Positions 20,691 to 32,547 of a stretch of DNA of 64,000 bases are shown here, piece after piece. Under the pieces are notes generated by a model. It had not been told where the DNA came from and searched no databases. It saw nothing but the letters and a program-made list of their open reading frames with translations. The position numbers and the translations under genes were made by a program. The stretch is from Ignelater luminosus (lineage: Eukaryota > Arthropoda > Insecta > Coleoptera > Elateridae): assembly GCA_011009095.1 (NCBI GenBank), contig VTPC01001064.1, forward strand, positions 72,394 to 136,393, read 5' to 3'. The number at the start of each line of letters is the position of its first letter. Position 1 is the stretch's first letter.

Positions 20691-23030
20691 GCTTAGATTG
20701 GGCATCGGTACAAGCAAAAACTCTTTTAGATCTTTTGATCTGTATTTGTTTGATTCTCGTAGCATAACGATGCGACGTATTGTTGACCGCTTTACAATAA
20801 CTAAAGCAAAACAAAAAGCAAAACGCGCAAGGTTGCGATCGATTGTCCGCTATCTGTATGCGTCGAGTTTTATTATGCGTGGGCCAAGTGAGATAAAGCG
20901 TTCAAGTGAACCTGTACTGAATAAACAAAAATGTCTTTTTATCAATAAAAAAGACATTACTCTTTAAGGCATGAGCAGTTGAAAAGAGAAGAAGTTATCG
21001 CAATCAGCGATGACACACTTCTTCCCTTCTACACCTAATTAACAACAACTTATTTGCAGAAAATTCTGTAAGTTTGTGTGGCAAAAATCCGAGATGAACA
21101 AGAAGCAGAATATACTTAGAAATAGAAAAATTAAAGCTGAATCAAATAACAAGCGAAACGTCTTCACAAAACAAAAACGAAGTTATTAACGATTAAGAAC
21201 TTTCAGAAGATACAAAATGGGTACGAGTACAAAATAGCAAGAAAAAGCAAAGAAAAATGGAAATAAAATCACCGAAACAAACTTTGCAAAATACAAATAA
21301 ATAACGTGCTACTGCTTCACAAACACAAACAAATTCTGACCAGTCACATAGACCTTCTCCGATTATGATAACAGGCGTGAATAACCACGAAGAGTTGACT
21401 ACATTTATATCAAAAACAATTCGTGATGACTAATATCAAACAAAACTATGCAATATATCACACAGTGCATCCCGCAATACTGCTTGTGGTGGAAGTGTCA
21501 TTATTATCGAAGGTAACTTAAAACATCATGAAGAAAAAAATATATTAAAATTGAAGAAGGCCTTTGTTTGAACTTAGATTATTCTGTGATATAGAGAGTC
21601 TGTCCAAATAGTATCAGGACTGGATTTTTCCTAGCGAAAGGGACGGGGAGGATGCTATGTCAAAAACACGAGTTTTTGAGTGGCACAAGAAATTTAAAGG
21701 AGGAAGGGAGAACGTCAAGGACGAGCAACGCACTGGACGTTGAGTTGCCTGAAAGAGATTCTGGTTGTAGACTTTTACGGACCGTGCCATGCGTGGCAGA
21801 AGCGCTGGCAGCGGTGTATTGACGCAGAAAAATGTCTTTTTAAGAAATTTCAACCGACTGTACGTATATCTGCAATACATTTTTTTAAATGAATGTAGTC
21901 CCTAAATTTTTGGACAATCTGATACTGACTAACAAACACATTTAAGATTATTTCAGCCATTTTTTAAAAAACAATACTAATCTATCAGCACCTCTTAAGA
22001 CAACTGACCAACTAAAAGAAGAACTGAACGTTTTTATGACTGCCATACAAAAAACTGTATGGTGCAGCACCTCAGCTATCAAAAGAAAACTAAAAGGTCT
22101 CAATTTTCCAAAAGAAATTAAATATCTAACAGCTGAAAAGCGTGAGCTTAGAAAAATACTCTATTGAGCTATTCAACAATTATATAGAAAAACTAAAAAC
22201 ATCAAGCAATCATCAATTAACAAGCTTCTCACAGAACTCACTGCAGATAGTAGCACTGAAGACGTTCGAAAACAAAGGTGTGTATACTCTACTACCTTCC
22301 TTGACGTTGCACAAGCTTTTGATCAAGGCCTACTCCATAAATCGACGTCAATTCTTTCTGATTATTTCTATCAACTCTTAGAATCCTACTTGGCTAATCG
22401 CCATTTCCACGTTATACATGAAGACTCGTACTCAGAATTGAAATTGATTAAGGGAAGTGTTTTGGGACCAGTCTGATACCTACTTTACATTTACGATGTG
22501 CCAACTACATTGTACAGTACCACAGCCACGTTTGCAGACGACACAGCAATCATGGCAGTAGCAGAATATATTGAAAGTTCAACTAGAAAACTGCAGTCAG
22601 CATGAACAAGGTTGGCACCAATAAGAAGATTACTTAACAGCCAATATTCATTAATGATACACAAATTCTATATACCAATACAGCGAAATATTTTGGTGTG
22701 ACTTGATGCCAAGCCACGATGAAAAGAGAAAGTTCAGAACAATGTATTGGTTGCTTGGGCGCAATTCTGAACTGTGAATCCACAATAATCTTATCGTATA
22801 CAGCTACGGTTTTCAGCTTTGGGGCTGAGCCAATGCTAAAGTGTATTGTGAATGAACCATGGTACGTTCTGATTAGTGACCTTGAGATCATCATTACTAA
22901 ATTCGCCAGCTCCCATCAGAAGAGACTCTAAAACCGCATCAACATTGAAGCGTCCAGACTTCTCAACGTGCGTAATATCACCAGACAACTCAAACAGAAA
23001 AAACCTTTTAAACTTAGAACATTAGAATAC
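20690..23030 (+). mobile_element. Jockey-like LINE, broken, with a mariner inserted
   Basis: Plus-strand pieces in order: a likely 5' region (about 20.7-21.0 kb), an ORF1 piece whose segment SPIMITGVNNHEELTTFI (21355-21415) fits the nucleocapsid-type ORF1 of jockey LINEs, a 328-bp mariner derivative at 21594-21921, then ORF2 reverse transcriptase. RT blocks are FLDVAQAFDQGLLHKS (22299-22345), GSVLGPV, and TATFADDTAIM with the catalytic FADD at 22531-22542, followed by a C-terminal stretch with SHQKRL. The endonuclease is missing between ORF1 and RT, so the copy carries a large internal deletion as well as several stops. It is not able to move. Confidence 0.7.
21594..21921 (+). mobile_element. 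Internally deleted mariner (328 bp) inside the jockey LINE
   Basis: The ends are inverted: GTCTGTCCAAATAGTATC at the left, and the complement of TTTTTGGACAATCTG at the right. A TA lies on each side, with one extra base on the right. The interior keeps the start of a mariner transposase (MSKTRVFEWHKKFKGGRENV, plus strand) and its extreme end (QKRWQRCIDAEKCLFKKF), joined directly, so the catalytic middle is gone. It is one of three copies of the same subfamily in the window (others near 38.0 and 38.9-39.7 kb). It interrupts the LINE and is therefore younger than it. Confidence 0.75.
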
Positions 23031-23179
23031 TGAATGCTGTCAAAGGTGTTTTCTGAATTTAAATAGTTTTTATGAGTTTGGTAGAAAGAAAAGACTTTTT
23101 TACATAGGAATTTACATTTTTGCAGCGATCGGAAATCTATGCAACGACCTACAGTTATGCGCATCAAAATCAATGAAAT

Positions 23180-23870
23180 GGTGGCATAAGCTCAACAAAA
23201 AGTTTAGGAGATTTTGATCGAAAATAGAGGTAAACAGTAAAGCGAACCAGAAATCATTCTATAGAGTTCTCAAAACAATAAGAAAAGATAAACATTTAGA
23301 ACTAAAGCAGGTGAAAGCAAAAGATAGTGAAATACTAACGAAAAAAGATGAAATTATGGAAAGATGAAAGGAGTATTTCCAGAAACTCTTATGTGTAAGC
23401 GACCAAAATATGATAGAAGCAGAAGTTACAAACCGAGTAGCAGAAGAAGATATAGAGGACAATATCCAAAAAAAGCGAACTAATCAAACTAGTCAAACAA
23501 CTAAAAAGAGGGAAGGCTGCGGGGCATTATAAGATAACAAACGAAATGCTGAAAAACCTAGAAGTACATGGTATGGAAATGTTAACAAAAATTTTTATCA
23601 AAGCGTGGAACTCTGGAATAGTACCCAAGGACTGGGGAATTGATATCATAATAACAATATTTAAAAAGGGAGATACTAGAGCCTGCTCCAATTATAGGGG
23701 AATAACTCTATTAAGCACAATGCTAAAGACGTATGAACAAATACTAGTGAAAAGACTAAGAGTGAAGATAAAACATCAACTTGCAGAAACCCAAAGTAGA
23801 TTCAGAAGGGAACGAAGTAAGCAGGGTCACCCATTTTATATTATTATGATTTCGCCGTTATAATTCAAAA
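23180..23870 (+). pseudogene. LINE fragment: linker and first RT blocks
   Basis: Plus-strand frames show a linker with SFYRVLKTIRKDKHLELKQ and IMERWKEYFQKLL (23250-23390), then ACSNYRGITLLSTMLKTYEQ and LAETQSRFRRERSKQ (23690-23825). This is the start of a LINE reverse transcriptase in the RTE-like style: NYRGI is RT block 1, and '-QSRFRR-RS' precedes the catalytic blocks. The catalytic YADD region is absent, so the piece is cut at both ends. The linker resembles that of the LINE at 44.7-45.0 kb (FYKVIKNIREETNENCPLKF), so the two are probably related families. Confidence 0.65.
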
Positions 23871-25009
23871 TTTTTAAACGTCAAGCTTGTAGCAAGTTTG
23901 CTGCACACTTGAGAAATCAAGTAAGCCAAGAGAGCGTATATCAATCCAAAAACAAACTTACAGTAAGTTTGCAAGGGTTTGCAAGTGAAAATTCAGGGAA
24001 AACGTAGGATATCTTGCCTGAACACTCGTAGACGCCAAACAATCATCAGATTACTAGCTAGTTCGAAATTACGAGAAAACCACAATTTGTCGTAACAAAT
24101 TCAGCAGAGTGTTGAATATCAAAAACTTCTAAAATGAAACAAGTTACTCCAGTACAAGATTTTAGGATATTGATGTGTTTACAGTGTGAAAAAGTCTTGC
24201 TCCGGGTCTGTAGAAATGAGATACTTTAAAGAATAGTTTAAAACAATTTATGATTGCTACAGCTTTATTCCAAAATTTGTAGCACATTGTGTTTAATAAT
24301 CTCTCTATTCGGTCAAACAACAAAATTTTGTAATCTCCTAAATAAAGTCCAACAGTTATGAAAACAACTACTATATCCCATGTGCGTTTTATCAACATTA
24401 AATCTACACCCTAATTCTGTGAAATCAAAATTTTTTTGTAGTTTCATGAATATGGGAATTAGCTGTTCATATCTGGACAAACATGACGAGTGTGTTTCTG
24501 TATCATCAGCTCAACTAACACATCAACGTACGTAATATCCAGTAAACCTGTGTAATACAAACATTTTGTTGGATCTCTTTCATTAAATTATTCAACTCAA
24601 ATTGTTGCTGATATTTTGAAAGCATTTTTTTCTGTAGAATTCAATATATTATACGAAGACAAAGGTATCATAAAGAAGTCTAGATATTGACTTAATTATT
24701 GCCCGTCTCTTGTTTTATGGTAGTAAAAGCTAGTTTATTCCGGGAATTCATTTTCTAAAAAAACTTTTTCTAAAATTAATGGCTAATCTATAAAAAAAAA
24801 ACTTTTATAAACACAGAAAAATCTTTCCTGTCATCTTATTTTACGGAACAAAGAACAAATAAAAATCAAGGTCTATCCGTTAGCGAGGGCCGAACGAAAG
24901 AAATTGTTTTCGGTATAAGAAAACAAGGATTTATGTATCAAATTAACTAGGGTCCTCTAAATAAATAAAATACTATATTGACTGTAATTTACTGAAAAAT
25001 TAGGTAAGA
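23871..25009. other. AT-rich stretch, nothing recognised
   Basis: A 78-codon minus-strand frame (24398-24162) has no recognisable domain. No terminal repeats were seen. Confidence 0.4.
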
Positions 25010-25222
25010 TATTGCAAGTGTGGCCCCGTATTAGAGGTGAGCGAAAGCGTGACGCGGCCCCTGTGGGCAGTAAATAAGGCAAACCAACGAATACCCCGCT
25101 GGGTGATCCAGAAAGTAGACGTTGGGCCATAAATTAACCAGCTCATGTTCCTCAAACCCGGCTGCGAATTACAGAACCCCACCGGAATACGGAGTCATCG
25201 GATTTCCCCGGTTCTAGGTCAT
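25010..25222. other. GC-rich island of unknown identity
   Basis: About 210 bp are much GC-richer than the surrounding DNA and have sharp edges. The minus strand is open for 60 codons (25182-25000). A GGTTCTAGGTC block near 25210 faintly resembles a Pol III B box, but no convincing A box was found at the right distance. It could be a SINE, a fragment of a mobile element or transferred DNA. No function is assigned. Confidence 0.35.
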
Positions 25223-26400
25223 CTTTGCAGTTAGTAATGTTATTTCATTTTACTGCTGGGTCAGAGAAATTTTGGTATAGCAGATAACTAAATCTATTTT
25301 ATGAAATGAACGTCGAAATTATAACGGATGGTGATCATGACGATCATATCAGGTTCTGCTTATTAAAATTTAATACGAAATCGAAATATAATTTAAGACG
25401 ACAAGTACGAAGTTGTAACGTTTTGCCAAACTTTGGAAACATTAAGCTTTTTGTTTCACTAAGAGATGAGTGTTCATAATTTCAAATGTAAGTTATTGCT
25501 TTAGAAAATGCTGCCAAGACGATCTTTTAGATTTCTAGTTCTCTTGTAACTAACAAATTAAAATTGTTGCGTCAACTAATAAATTTCACAACGAGATTTG
25601 CTTAAAAATATGTGCATATTACTTCTCATACATGTCTCGACATTGCGATTCTCCCCCTATATTAAATCAGGTAACAGGAGTTCACACGTCACGTTTACTG
25701 TTCAGGTGTCTTCACACAACTATTTGACTATCAGAACTAAATTAATTATATGTTGTCACTAAATATATCAGTTATATTTGATCCTCTTTGCTTTAGAAAT
25801 AAATAGTGACAACTGTCGTGACGTCTATAGCAAACTATTTTAATAACATCTCTGTTTTCGTTTCAGTGCTTAGCATTCGCTTACAATTCTTTGTTTGACG
25901 TTAAATGTATCTAAACTTTACCTGGAAATACGTAGACACTCGAAATTAGAAATGATGAATAGTGAAGCATGCTGCACTTACGTACATGTAGTTTTCTTGT
26001 TGCGACTTTTTGGCTTCTGAAACACGAAGAAGGTAATATCCGATACTGATATTCAATATTGCTTCGAGTACTTTTCGATGCTTAAACAATTCATTTGAAT
26101 CTCAAAGCATCTTGAGTCTTTTATAATGCGAAATGTTGCTTGTGTTCAGGAGCAAGCAGTGACTAGCAGTACTGTCAGTCAAAAATTCCTAAACGATCTT
26201 TTTCCACGATCAATTTCCGCGAACGCAAAGGCGGCACTTTTAAAAGCTCTTTGAGTCATCGGTCTTTAAACTGTATTTTTAGCTGGACAAAATTATAATA
26301 TTTACTTTAAACTAAATAAATATTTTAATAAAAATTTTATTGTCAAGTACTGAAAGTAATTTACCTGCTTGAACGCTAAGAACCTTAATATATATCAAGT
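25223..26400. other. AT-rich stretch, nothing recognised
   Basis: No coding motif, RNA gene or repeat edge was found in this interval on either strand. Confidence 0.4.
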
Positions 26401-28180
26401 CATTCATTTATTTACCGAACATAGAGATGTTGTACTTGCTTGAAAAGCTCTTTTTATGACGATTTCAAATATGTAGAAATTTAATATATTCATTTTCTGA
26501 AAGACCTCTTGCACACTGTCTATCCATCTTTTTCGAGGCCTTCCTTTTCTTCTTTGTTTTATTGGTTCTCTATATAATATCATCTTTGTCATTCTTTGAT
26601 TCTCCATTCTTTCGACATGATCTAGCCACCTTATTTTCTACGCCTTGATATATGTTGTGATTTTTTTTCTTTATATAAATTTTCTACTACTTTGTTTGTC
26701 TTCACCATCCATCCTCCGTTTTTATCCCTCCACATGTTGTTCTCAAAAATTTCTTTTTCTAGCGCTCTAAGAGCTCCATTTCCGATTTATTTAATATCCA
26801 TTTCTCACATGCGTACGTAACTTTAGGTCTTATAACCGTTGTGTATATTCTTATTTTTGTTTTTTGTAACACAAATTTAGATTTGAACATTTCCGGTTTT
26901 TTTCGCAATTCTTGCTTTTATTTCCTGTCTTTTATGTCCTTTTTTATCAATTTCCACCCCAAGGTACGTAAAATCCTTAATTATTCCTGCGTTTGTACCC
27001 TCAGGTATCGTTCACCTTCTTATTGAGTGTTATTCAGTACCATATACTTTGTCTTTTATTGATTTCCAGTCTAGATTTTCGAGCTTTCCTTGCTAAACGC
27101 TTTGTCACTCTTTGAAGTTTTCTCTTTCCCTTTGTTATTACTAAGATCGCCTGCAAAGGCTGTGCATTGGTGGTCGTTACAGAATATTGTTTCTTTGGCT
27201 TTGATCTGACTTCTTATTATTGTTTCTAATACCATGTTAAAGAGCACCGTAGACAGTGGATCGCCTTGTCTAAGTCCTTGTTTTACCTTAAAATTCTGAT
27301 TTATGTCCCTTCCAAATTACCTCATTTCTCATTATTTATAAAGTCATTTTTATCAGTCTGATCAACTTGTCTTACATTCTCAGCTCTCTTATTGCCCGAT
27401 ACATTTGTACATTGTGCACAAGTTGATTTTATGCTGATAGCAGGTGGTATGGATTTCTCTTAGAGTAAAGATATGGTCTGTTACTGACCTGTTCTATCTG
27501 AAGCTCGCTTGGTATTCCCTTACCACATTCTCTGCATTCTAACTTAGTCTTTTTTGTATACTTTCTGTCATTATCTTATAGCACACTTTCAATAGAACAA
27601 TTCCTCTGTAATTCTTGCGTTCCATTTTATCGCATTCTTTATATATCGGACATATCCTTGCTTCCATCCAGTTTTGAGAGATTTGCTCTTTTTCCCAACT
27701 ACTTTTTATAAGCCTTGTAAGGTCTCTCCATTCATTTTTATCATTTCAGTTGTTATCTCTGTTTTTCCTGGGCTTTTATCATTTTTTGTTTGTTTTTAAA
27801 TTATATCTATAACTTCTTCTTTTACTGGGGTTTTTATTCTCATTTCATCTTTTATTTTCTCCTAATTTTTCTCTTGTTTTCCTCTTCTTCTCCGTTTATA
27901 ATATTACAAAAATGTGTTTTCACTTTCCCTGTATTGTTGCATGTTGTGTTCTGTATTCTCCGTCAGTACAATTTGTCTTATTTGTCTTTTGGATTCAGCT
28001 ATTTCTCTACATTCATCATTAAACAATTTCTTTGCTCTGAGTCTTTCATTAATTTCCTTGTTATATCTCTCTAGTATGCTTGCATCTTTTAGTAGGTCTT
28101 TTATTTTATCTGCTGTGCACTTAATTTTTGTTTTTTTTTCTTTTTTCAATTCCTTTACACGCCTTGTTTGTACAACTAGA
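26400..28180 (-). mobile_element. 5'-truncated LINE (RTE-like), broken
   Basis: On the minus strand the element starts in the endonuclease-RT linker (KKLFNDECREIAESKRQIRQ, about 28050-27990), runs through a decayed reverse transcriptase and ends with a C-terminal tail holding RMTKMILYREPIKQRRKGRP and RKRWIDSVQE (26600-26500). This tail, with a basic GRPRKRW sentence, is common in arthropod LINEs of the RTE/CR1-like kind. RT frames are broken by many stops and shifts, and no intact catalytic box was read. Truncation at the 5' side is normal for LINE insertion. No target duplication was identified. Confidence 0.65.
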
Positions 28181-28339
28181 AAAACAAAAAAATATAATTA
28201 ATCTGTTCAAAGAAAGTTCGATTATCATTTAAAAAAAATTGATATAATATCAAGTTTCTATCGTGGAACACCCTATATAAGTATTTCTAAATTGTCTATG
28301 TGGCAAATACAAAACATAAATAGAACATAGACGTAAGTT

Positions 28340-28900
28340 AAAGCTCTGCACGGGTCGCAATTTCCAAACCTGTCTTGGCTCGGCCCGACTGGGATTAAAC
28401 CTGATGCGGCTTGAAAAAAAACCCGGCAACTCTTTGATCGGCCGGAAAAGCCCTCGAGTCTCGAACGGCCGGGACCCTCGACGACTCGAGAAGCCCCAAC
28501 TAATCAACATAGCCGGAAGGCCTGACAGAGCCGAGAAACTCGACAGGGCCTCGATCCTACAAGACTGTAACACTCGACAGGCCCGCAAACCCGATAAAAC
28601 CGGGAAACCCGACAGAGCCGAGAGACTCGACAGGGCCTGGATAACCTACAAGGCCGGGATATCCTACAAGACCGTAATACCCGACAGGCCCGTAAACCCG
28701 AGAAAGCCGGGAAACCACACATGGCCAGAAAGCGTGACAGGTCTTAGGACCCTGAACTATTCGCAAGCCAGAACGACCCGACAGGGCCGGGAGATCTGAT
28801 AGGCCCTAGAGCCCCATAAAATCAGACGGCCCAATAGGTCCGGGGTACTGAAACCCGGTCCGACCTAAATCCGAGCTTTGGACAGGGGCGCGCAAAGACC
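28340..28900. repeat. GC-rich minisatellite, unit about 18 bp
   Basis: Successive units are variants of CCCGACAGGCCCGTAAAC, CTCGACAGGGCCTGGATA and ACCTACAAGGCCGGGATA. Because the unit is a multiple of three, both strands stay open for long distances. One strand reads as six-residue units (RQARKP, DKTGKP, DRAERL) and the other as glycine-every-third units (GLVGYP, GPVESL, GSVGFP). These frames are products of the repeat, not evidence of a gene. Similar units occur at 29.16-29.28 and 37.80-37.90 kb. Confidence 0.85.
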
Positions 28901-29280
28901 CGATCAACAAATTCGGCTTGTGCAGGCTTCTAAAAAATGCCCGCCTCAGTCCGTACGAAAATAATGCTTGTCTGACTTTTCTGATAAAATGTTTTCAATC
29001 TGGTGTAGTAGGAATGTTCTTCTCTTCGGTTCAGTATGAAAATAATGCTTGCCCGGTGAGTTCAAAGATAACGCTTGTCCAAAGCAGTACAACAATTTTC
29101 TGATGCGATTCAGTACGCAAATAGCCCGATCTCAGTCTGGTCCGTTTTGAAACAATACAAAAATAACGGTCCAAAAAGCTTGATCGACCTGATAGGCTCG
29201 ACTGGTCTGACAGGGCGAGAAAGCGCGACAGGCCCGAACCGGCCGAAAGAACTGAACTGCACGATTGGCCCGTCGTAGTC
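28901..29280. repeat. Diffuse repeats next to the minisatellite
   Basis: A looser repeat of the type CAGTATGAAAATAATGCTTG recurs at about 28950-29140 with different spacing, and minisatellite-like GC units return at 29160-29280. No gene is supported. Confidence 0.5.
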
Positions 29281-29739
29281 TCATAAAGCCAAGTAAATGG
29301 TTAAGATTATCGTGTTTCTCACTTCACAGACTACGGAGATTGGGTTTCTTTTTGATGGCACGTTAGTTATTCCTATTTGGATTCATGGAGCACATAGAAG
29401 CTGATTATTTAATAGTCGATTGTCTGCATAATAATTTAGGTAGTAACTTAACGATTAGTCAATTATTATTTTGAGTTATTTTTCTGAATAATCGATTAAT
29501 TCTATTGTTTTGATTGCTCGATGATCCGATTAATCGTATAACATAATTTGATTTGCGATACACCTGCAAGAGCTTACGTATTCCAAAAGTCAAGGAGGCT
29601 ACACTTCCTGTGATAAATGCACGGAAAGCGGCGAGTGTTTAAATGGTGGAGTTATTCTGCGACGGGTTGATGCACCATTGAGAAGTGATTCTTCGTTTTT
29701 ATGACAAACAGATAGCGATCACCATTTGGGCACATGTAT
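29281..29739. other. AT-rich spacer, nothing recognised
   Basis: No open frame of note. Several ATTAATCG-type short AT motifs lie at 29400-29560 but form no clear array. Confidence 0.35.
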
Positions 29740-30290
29740 CTCCTTTAACTTTACTAAATATTGGATTGGTTTCACAGTTTCCTTTAAATAGATCAGATTC
29801 ACACAATGTATCTTGGTGTAGTACGAAAACATAGGACCTGTAGGTTGGAGGTCTTCATACAGTACCGCTACATAGTCGTCTAGTACATAATATTACAGAG
29901 CAGCTTGCGCTGTTTGTTTTCAAAATTTGTTTGTTACTCATTCAAAAAAGATATGCGGTACAGAATTTCCAATTTACAATCTACATTCTTTTGCATTTAC
30001 CATCTGATGTTGGCTTGGATAGATCTGTAGATAAATTTTCAGCTTTTCCTTTCGAAAGTTATTTAGGATACTTAAAACGCCGTTTGAAGAATGGAGAAGC
30101 TCCATTGCAACAGTTGCTCAAAGAATATTAAAGTCAAATTTTCATTTGTTAACAATAAAACCAAAAGAAAAGTCTTTACAATTTCAGCATTTTTTTGGAC
30201 CATTAGAGAGAGTATACAATTGTAGATAATTTAAGAAATTTTATTGGGCTAAAAACGAATGTACCTACATTTGTTACTCCATCAGATTGT
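29740..30290 (+). pseudogene. C-terminal fragment of a DNA-transposon transposase
   Basis: The 66-codon frame 29931-30131 reads ILLHLPSDVGLDRSVDKFSA and then FPFESYLGYLKRRLKNGEA and PLQQLLKEY. I recognise this as the family whose intact members read 'Y--HSLLHL-DDV---G-LD-FSAFPFENYL--LKR-LR---KPLQQ'. It is encoded by multicopy transposons in many arthropods and is perhaps related to CACTA/EnSpm types, though I am unsure of the superfamily. Further traces lie downstream (a broken FRNFIGLKTNVP-type stretch to about 30290). The N-terminal and catalytic parts are missing, so this is a dead fragment. Confidence 0.55.
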
Positions 30291-30539
30291 TACTGAATGG
30301 CAATTACTAACACAGTTATTGAAATACACAAAATGTACTTTTTGAAAGCGTCATATCTGTCACTAAAAGGTAAATAATTTGTAATGATACTGACCTCATA
30401 ATCCCCTCTAAAAAGTGACGTGGTAAGGATCTGTCATGTTTTCATCTTTTTAACGCAACCAGCACTTCATTATCGACGTGGAAATGACGAATACGCTGAC
30501 CTAAGAAAGACGTCTTTATGACGATGACTTGAGCACGTT

Positions 30540-32547
30540 AACTAGGTAGCTGTCATTTGGATATTTTCCTTCTCATCTGGAAATTTTTCTTGTCATTTGG
30601 AAATTTCCAGTTAAAAGAATTTTACATTGGCCCTTCAAGGCTTTCGTAAGTTTAAAACTAATTTTATTGTTATAAATCTTGTGCATAAAGACGTAGTGTT
30701 TCTTTAAGTGCTTTTTAAATGATAATCTCCGTATGAGAAGTTGAAATCTATAACTGGAATTGAGAATTTCTACTTGTCATCTGGAGATTTTCAGTTAACA
30801 AAATTTTTAATGGCCCTTCAGGATTTTTTGGGATTTTCTACTAAACCTCTGAAGAGCGAATTAAAACTTTTCTTTAACTGGAAACTTCCAGAACTGGAAT
30901 TGGAAATTTTCACTTGTCATCTGCAGGTTATCAGGTAAAAAAAAATCATTAGTCCTTCAGGATCCTTGTAATTTCCTACTAGAGCCCTGAAGGGCCAATG
31001 AAAATTTTTTTTAACTGGGAATTTCTAGATCACAAGTGGAAATCTCCAGATGCCAAGTGAAAGTTTCGAGATGAGAAAATTTCCAGATTTTATTTGGACA
31101 TTTTTAGCTTTCGTCTGGAACTTTTCACTTGCCATCTGGAGACTTCTAGTTGTTATCTGGAAATTTTCATTTTCATCTGGAATTTTTCGTTGTCATTTGG
31201 AAATGTCCAGTTATCATAGAAGATTTCCAGTTAAAGAAAATTTTACATTGGCCCTTCGGGGTTTTCGTAGACAGCATGTTGTTTTTATTTCAATTAAATA
31301 AATAAGTAGGTTTATAGCCAAAGCCTCGACGATGGGCCAGTGAAAAATTGTTTTTAATTGGGAATTTCCGAATGACAAGTAAAAATCTCCATATGATAAT
31401 TGGGAATTTTGAGATGAAAAGATTTCTAGTTTTTGTTTGGAAATTTTTAGTTTTTGTTTGTAAACTTTGTTGTCAACTGGAAATTGTCCTTTGTCATCTG
31501 GGGATTTCTGTTGTCATTTGGAATTGTTCAGTTATCAGTTGAAAATTTTCAGTTAAAGAAAATCGTGGATAGGCCTTTCAGGGTTTTCGTAGAGAGCTAT
31601 GTAGTTTCTATTTCAATTAAATAAATGAGTAAGTGTATACAAAAGTCCTAAAGAGCCATTGAAACATTGTTTAACTGAAAATTTTCAGATGGCAAATGGA
31701 ATTCTTCAGAAGACCAGTAGAAATTCCGATATGAAAAGATTTTGTTTTCGTTTGAAAATTCTGAGTTGCTATTTAAATCTCCAGTAGTCAATTGGGAATT
31801 TTTATTTGTCATCTGGAAATTTCCAGTTGACAACTGAAAATTTTCATTTCTTTTCTGGAGATTTCCGTTGTCATCTTGAAATGTTCAGTTATCAGTTGGA
31901 ATTTTTCAGTTGAAAAAAATATATTAACATTGGCCCTTCGGGGTTTTCGTACAGAGTGATGTGGTTTTTATTTAAATTAAATAAACGAGTAAGTTTATAC
32001 GAAAGCCCTGGAGGGTCATTGAAACAGTTTTTCAGGTGGCAAGTAGAAATCTTCTGATGACCAGTGGAAATTTCGAGGTGAAAAAATTTCCAGTTATTTG
32101 GCAATTTCCAATTGTCATCTGAAAATCTACAGTTGCCAACAGGAAATTTTCATTTCTCATCTGAAGGTTTTTGTTGTCATTTGAAAACGTCCAGTTATCA
32201 GATGGAAATTTCTAATAAAAGAAAATTTTAAATTGGCCCTTCAAGGTTTTTGTAGAGAGCGTTTTGGTTTTTATTTCAATTAAATAAATGAGTATGTTTA
32301 TACGAAAATCCAGAAGGGCAATGAAAAGTTTCTTTTAACTGGAAACTTTCAGATGACAAGTGGAAATCTTGAAATGAAAAAATATCTAGTCTTCGTTTGG
32401 AAATTTTCAGTTGTTACCTGGAAATCTCTAGTTATCAACTGGATATTCTCATTTCTCATCTGGAGGTTTCAGTTTTCATTTGGAAATGTTATCAGTTGAA
32501 AATTTCCAGTTAAAGGAAATTCTACATTGGCTCTTCGAGACTTTCTT
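30540..32547. repeat. Tandem array of fold-back (hairpin) units
   Basis: Each unit is 250-320 bp and opens with a block like GAAAGCCCTGAAGGGCCAATG and closes with its inverse, like TTGGCCCTTCGGGGTTTTCG. Clear units are 30981-31270, 31321-31591, 31640-31951, 31998-32254 and 32300-32547, with less regular copies before them from 30540. Units are separated by a conserved AT-rich spacer of about 45 bp (around TTCAATTAAATAAATGAGTA). Inside each unit are ~20-bp subrepeats (TCTGGAAATTTTCAGTTGTCA), antisense in the left half and sense in the right half, so each unit can fold on itself. A solo unit lies at 828-1187. No protein is encoded. Confidence 0.85.

Noticed and set aside
25000-25182. tRNA-derived SINE with Pol III boxes
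   Set aside because: Only a weak B-box-like block was seen and no A box at a suitable distance; kept as an unassigned GC island.
28404-28799. 131-codon frame that looks like a basic repeat protein, and the opposite-strand collagen-like frame
   Set aside because: Both are by-products of an 18-bp minisatellite (a multiple of three); there is no start context, introns or flanking coding sequence.
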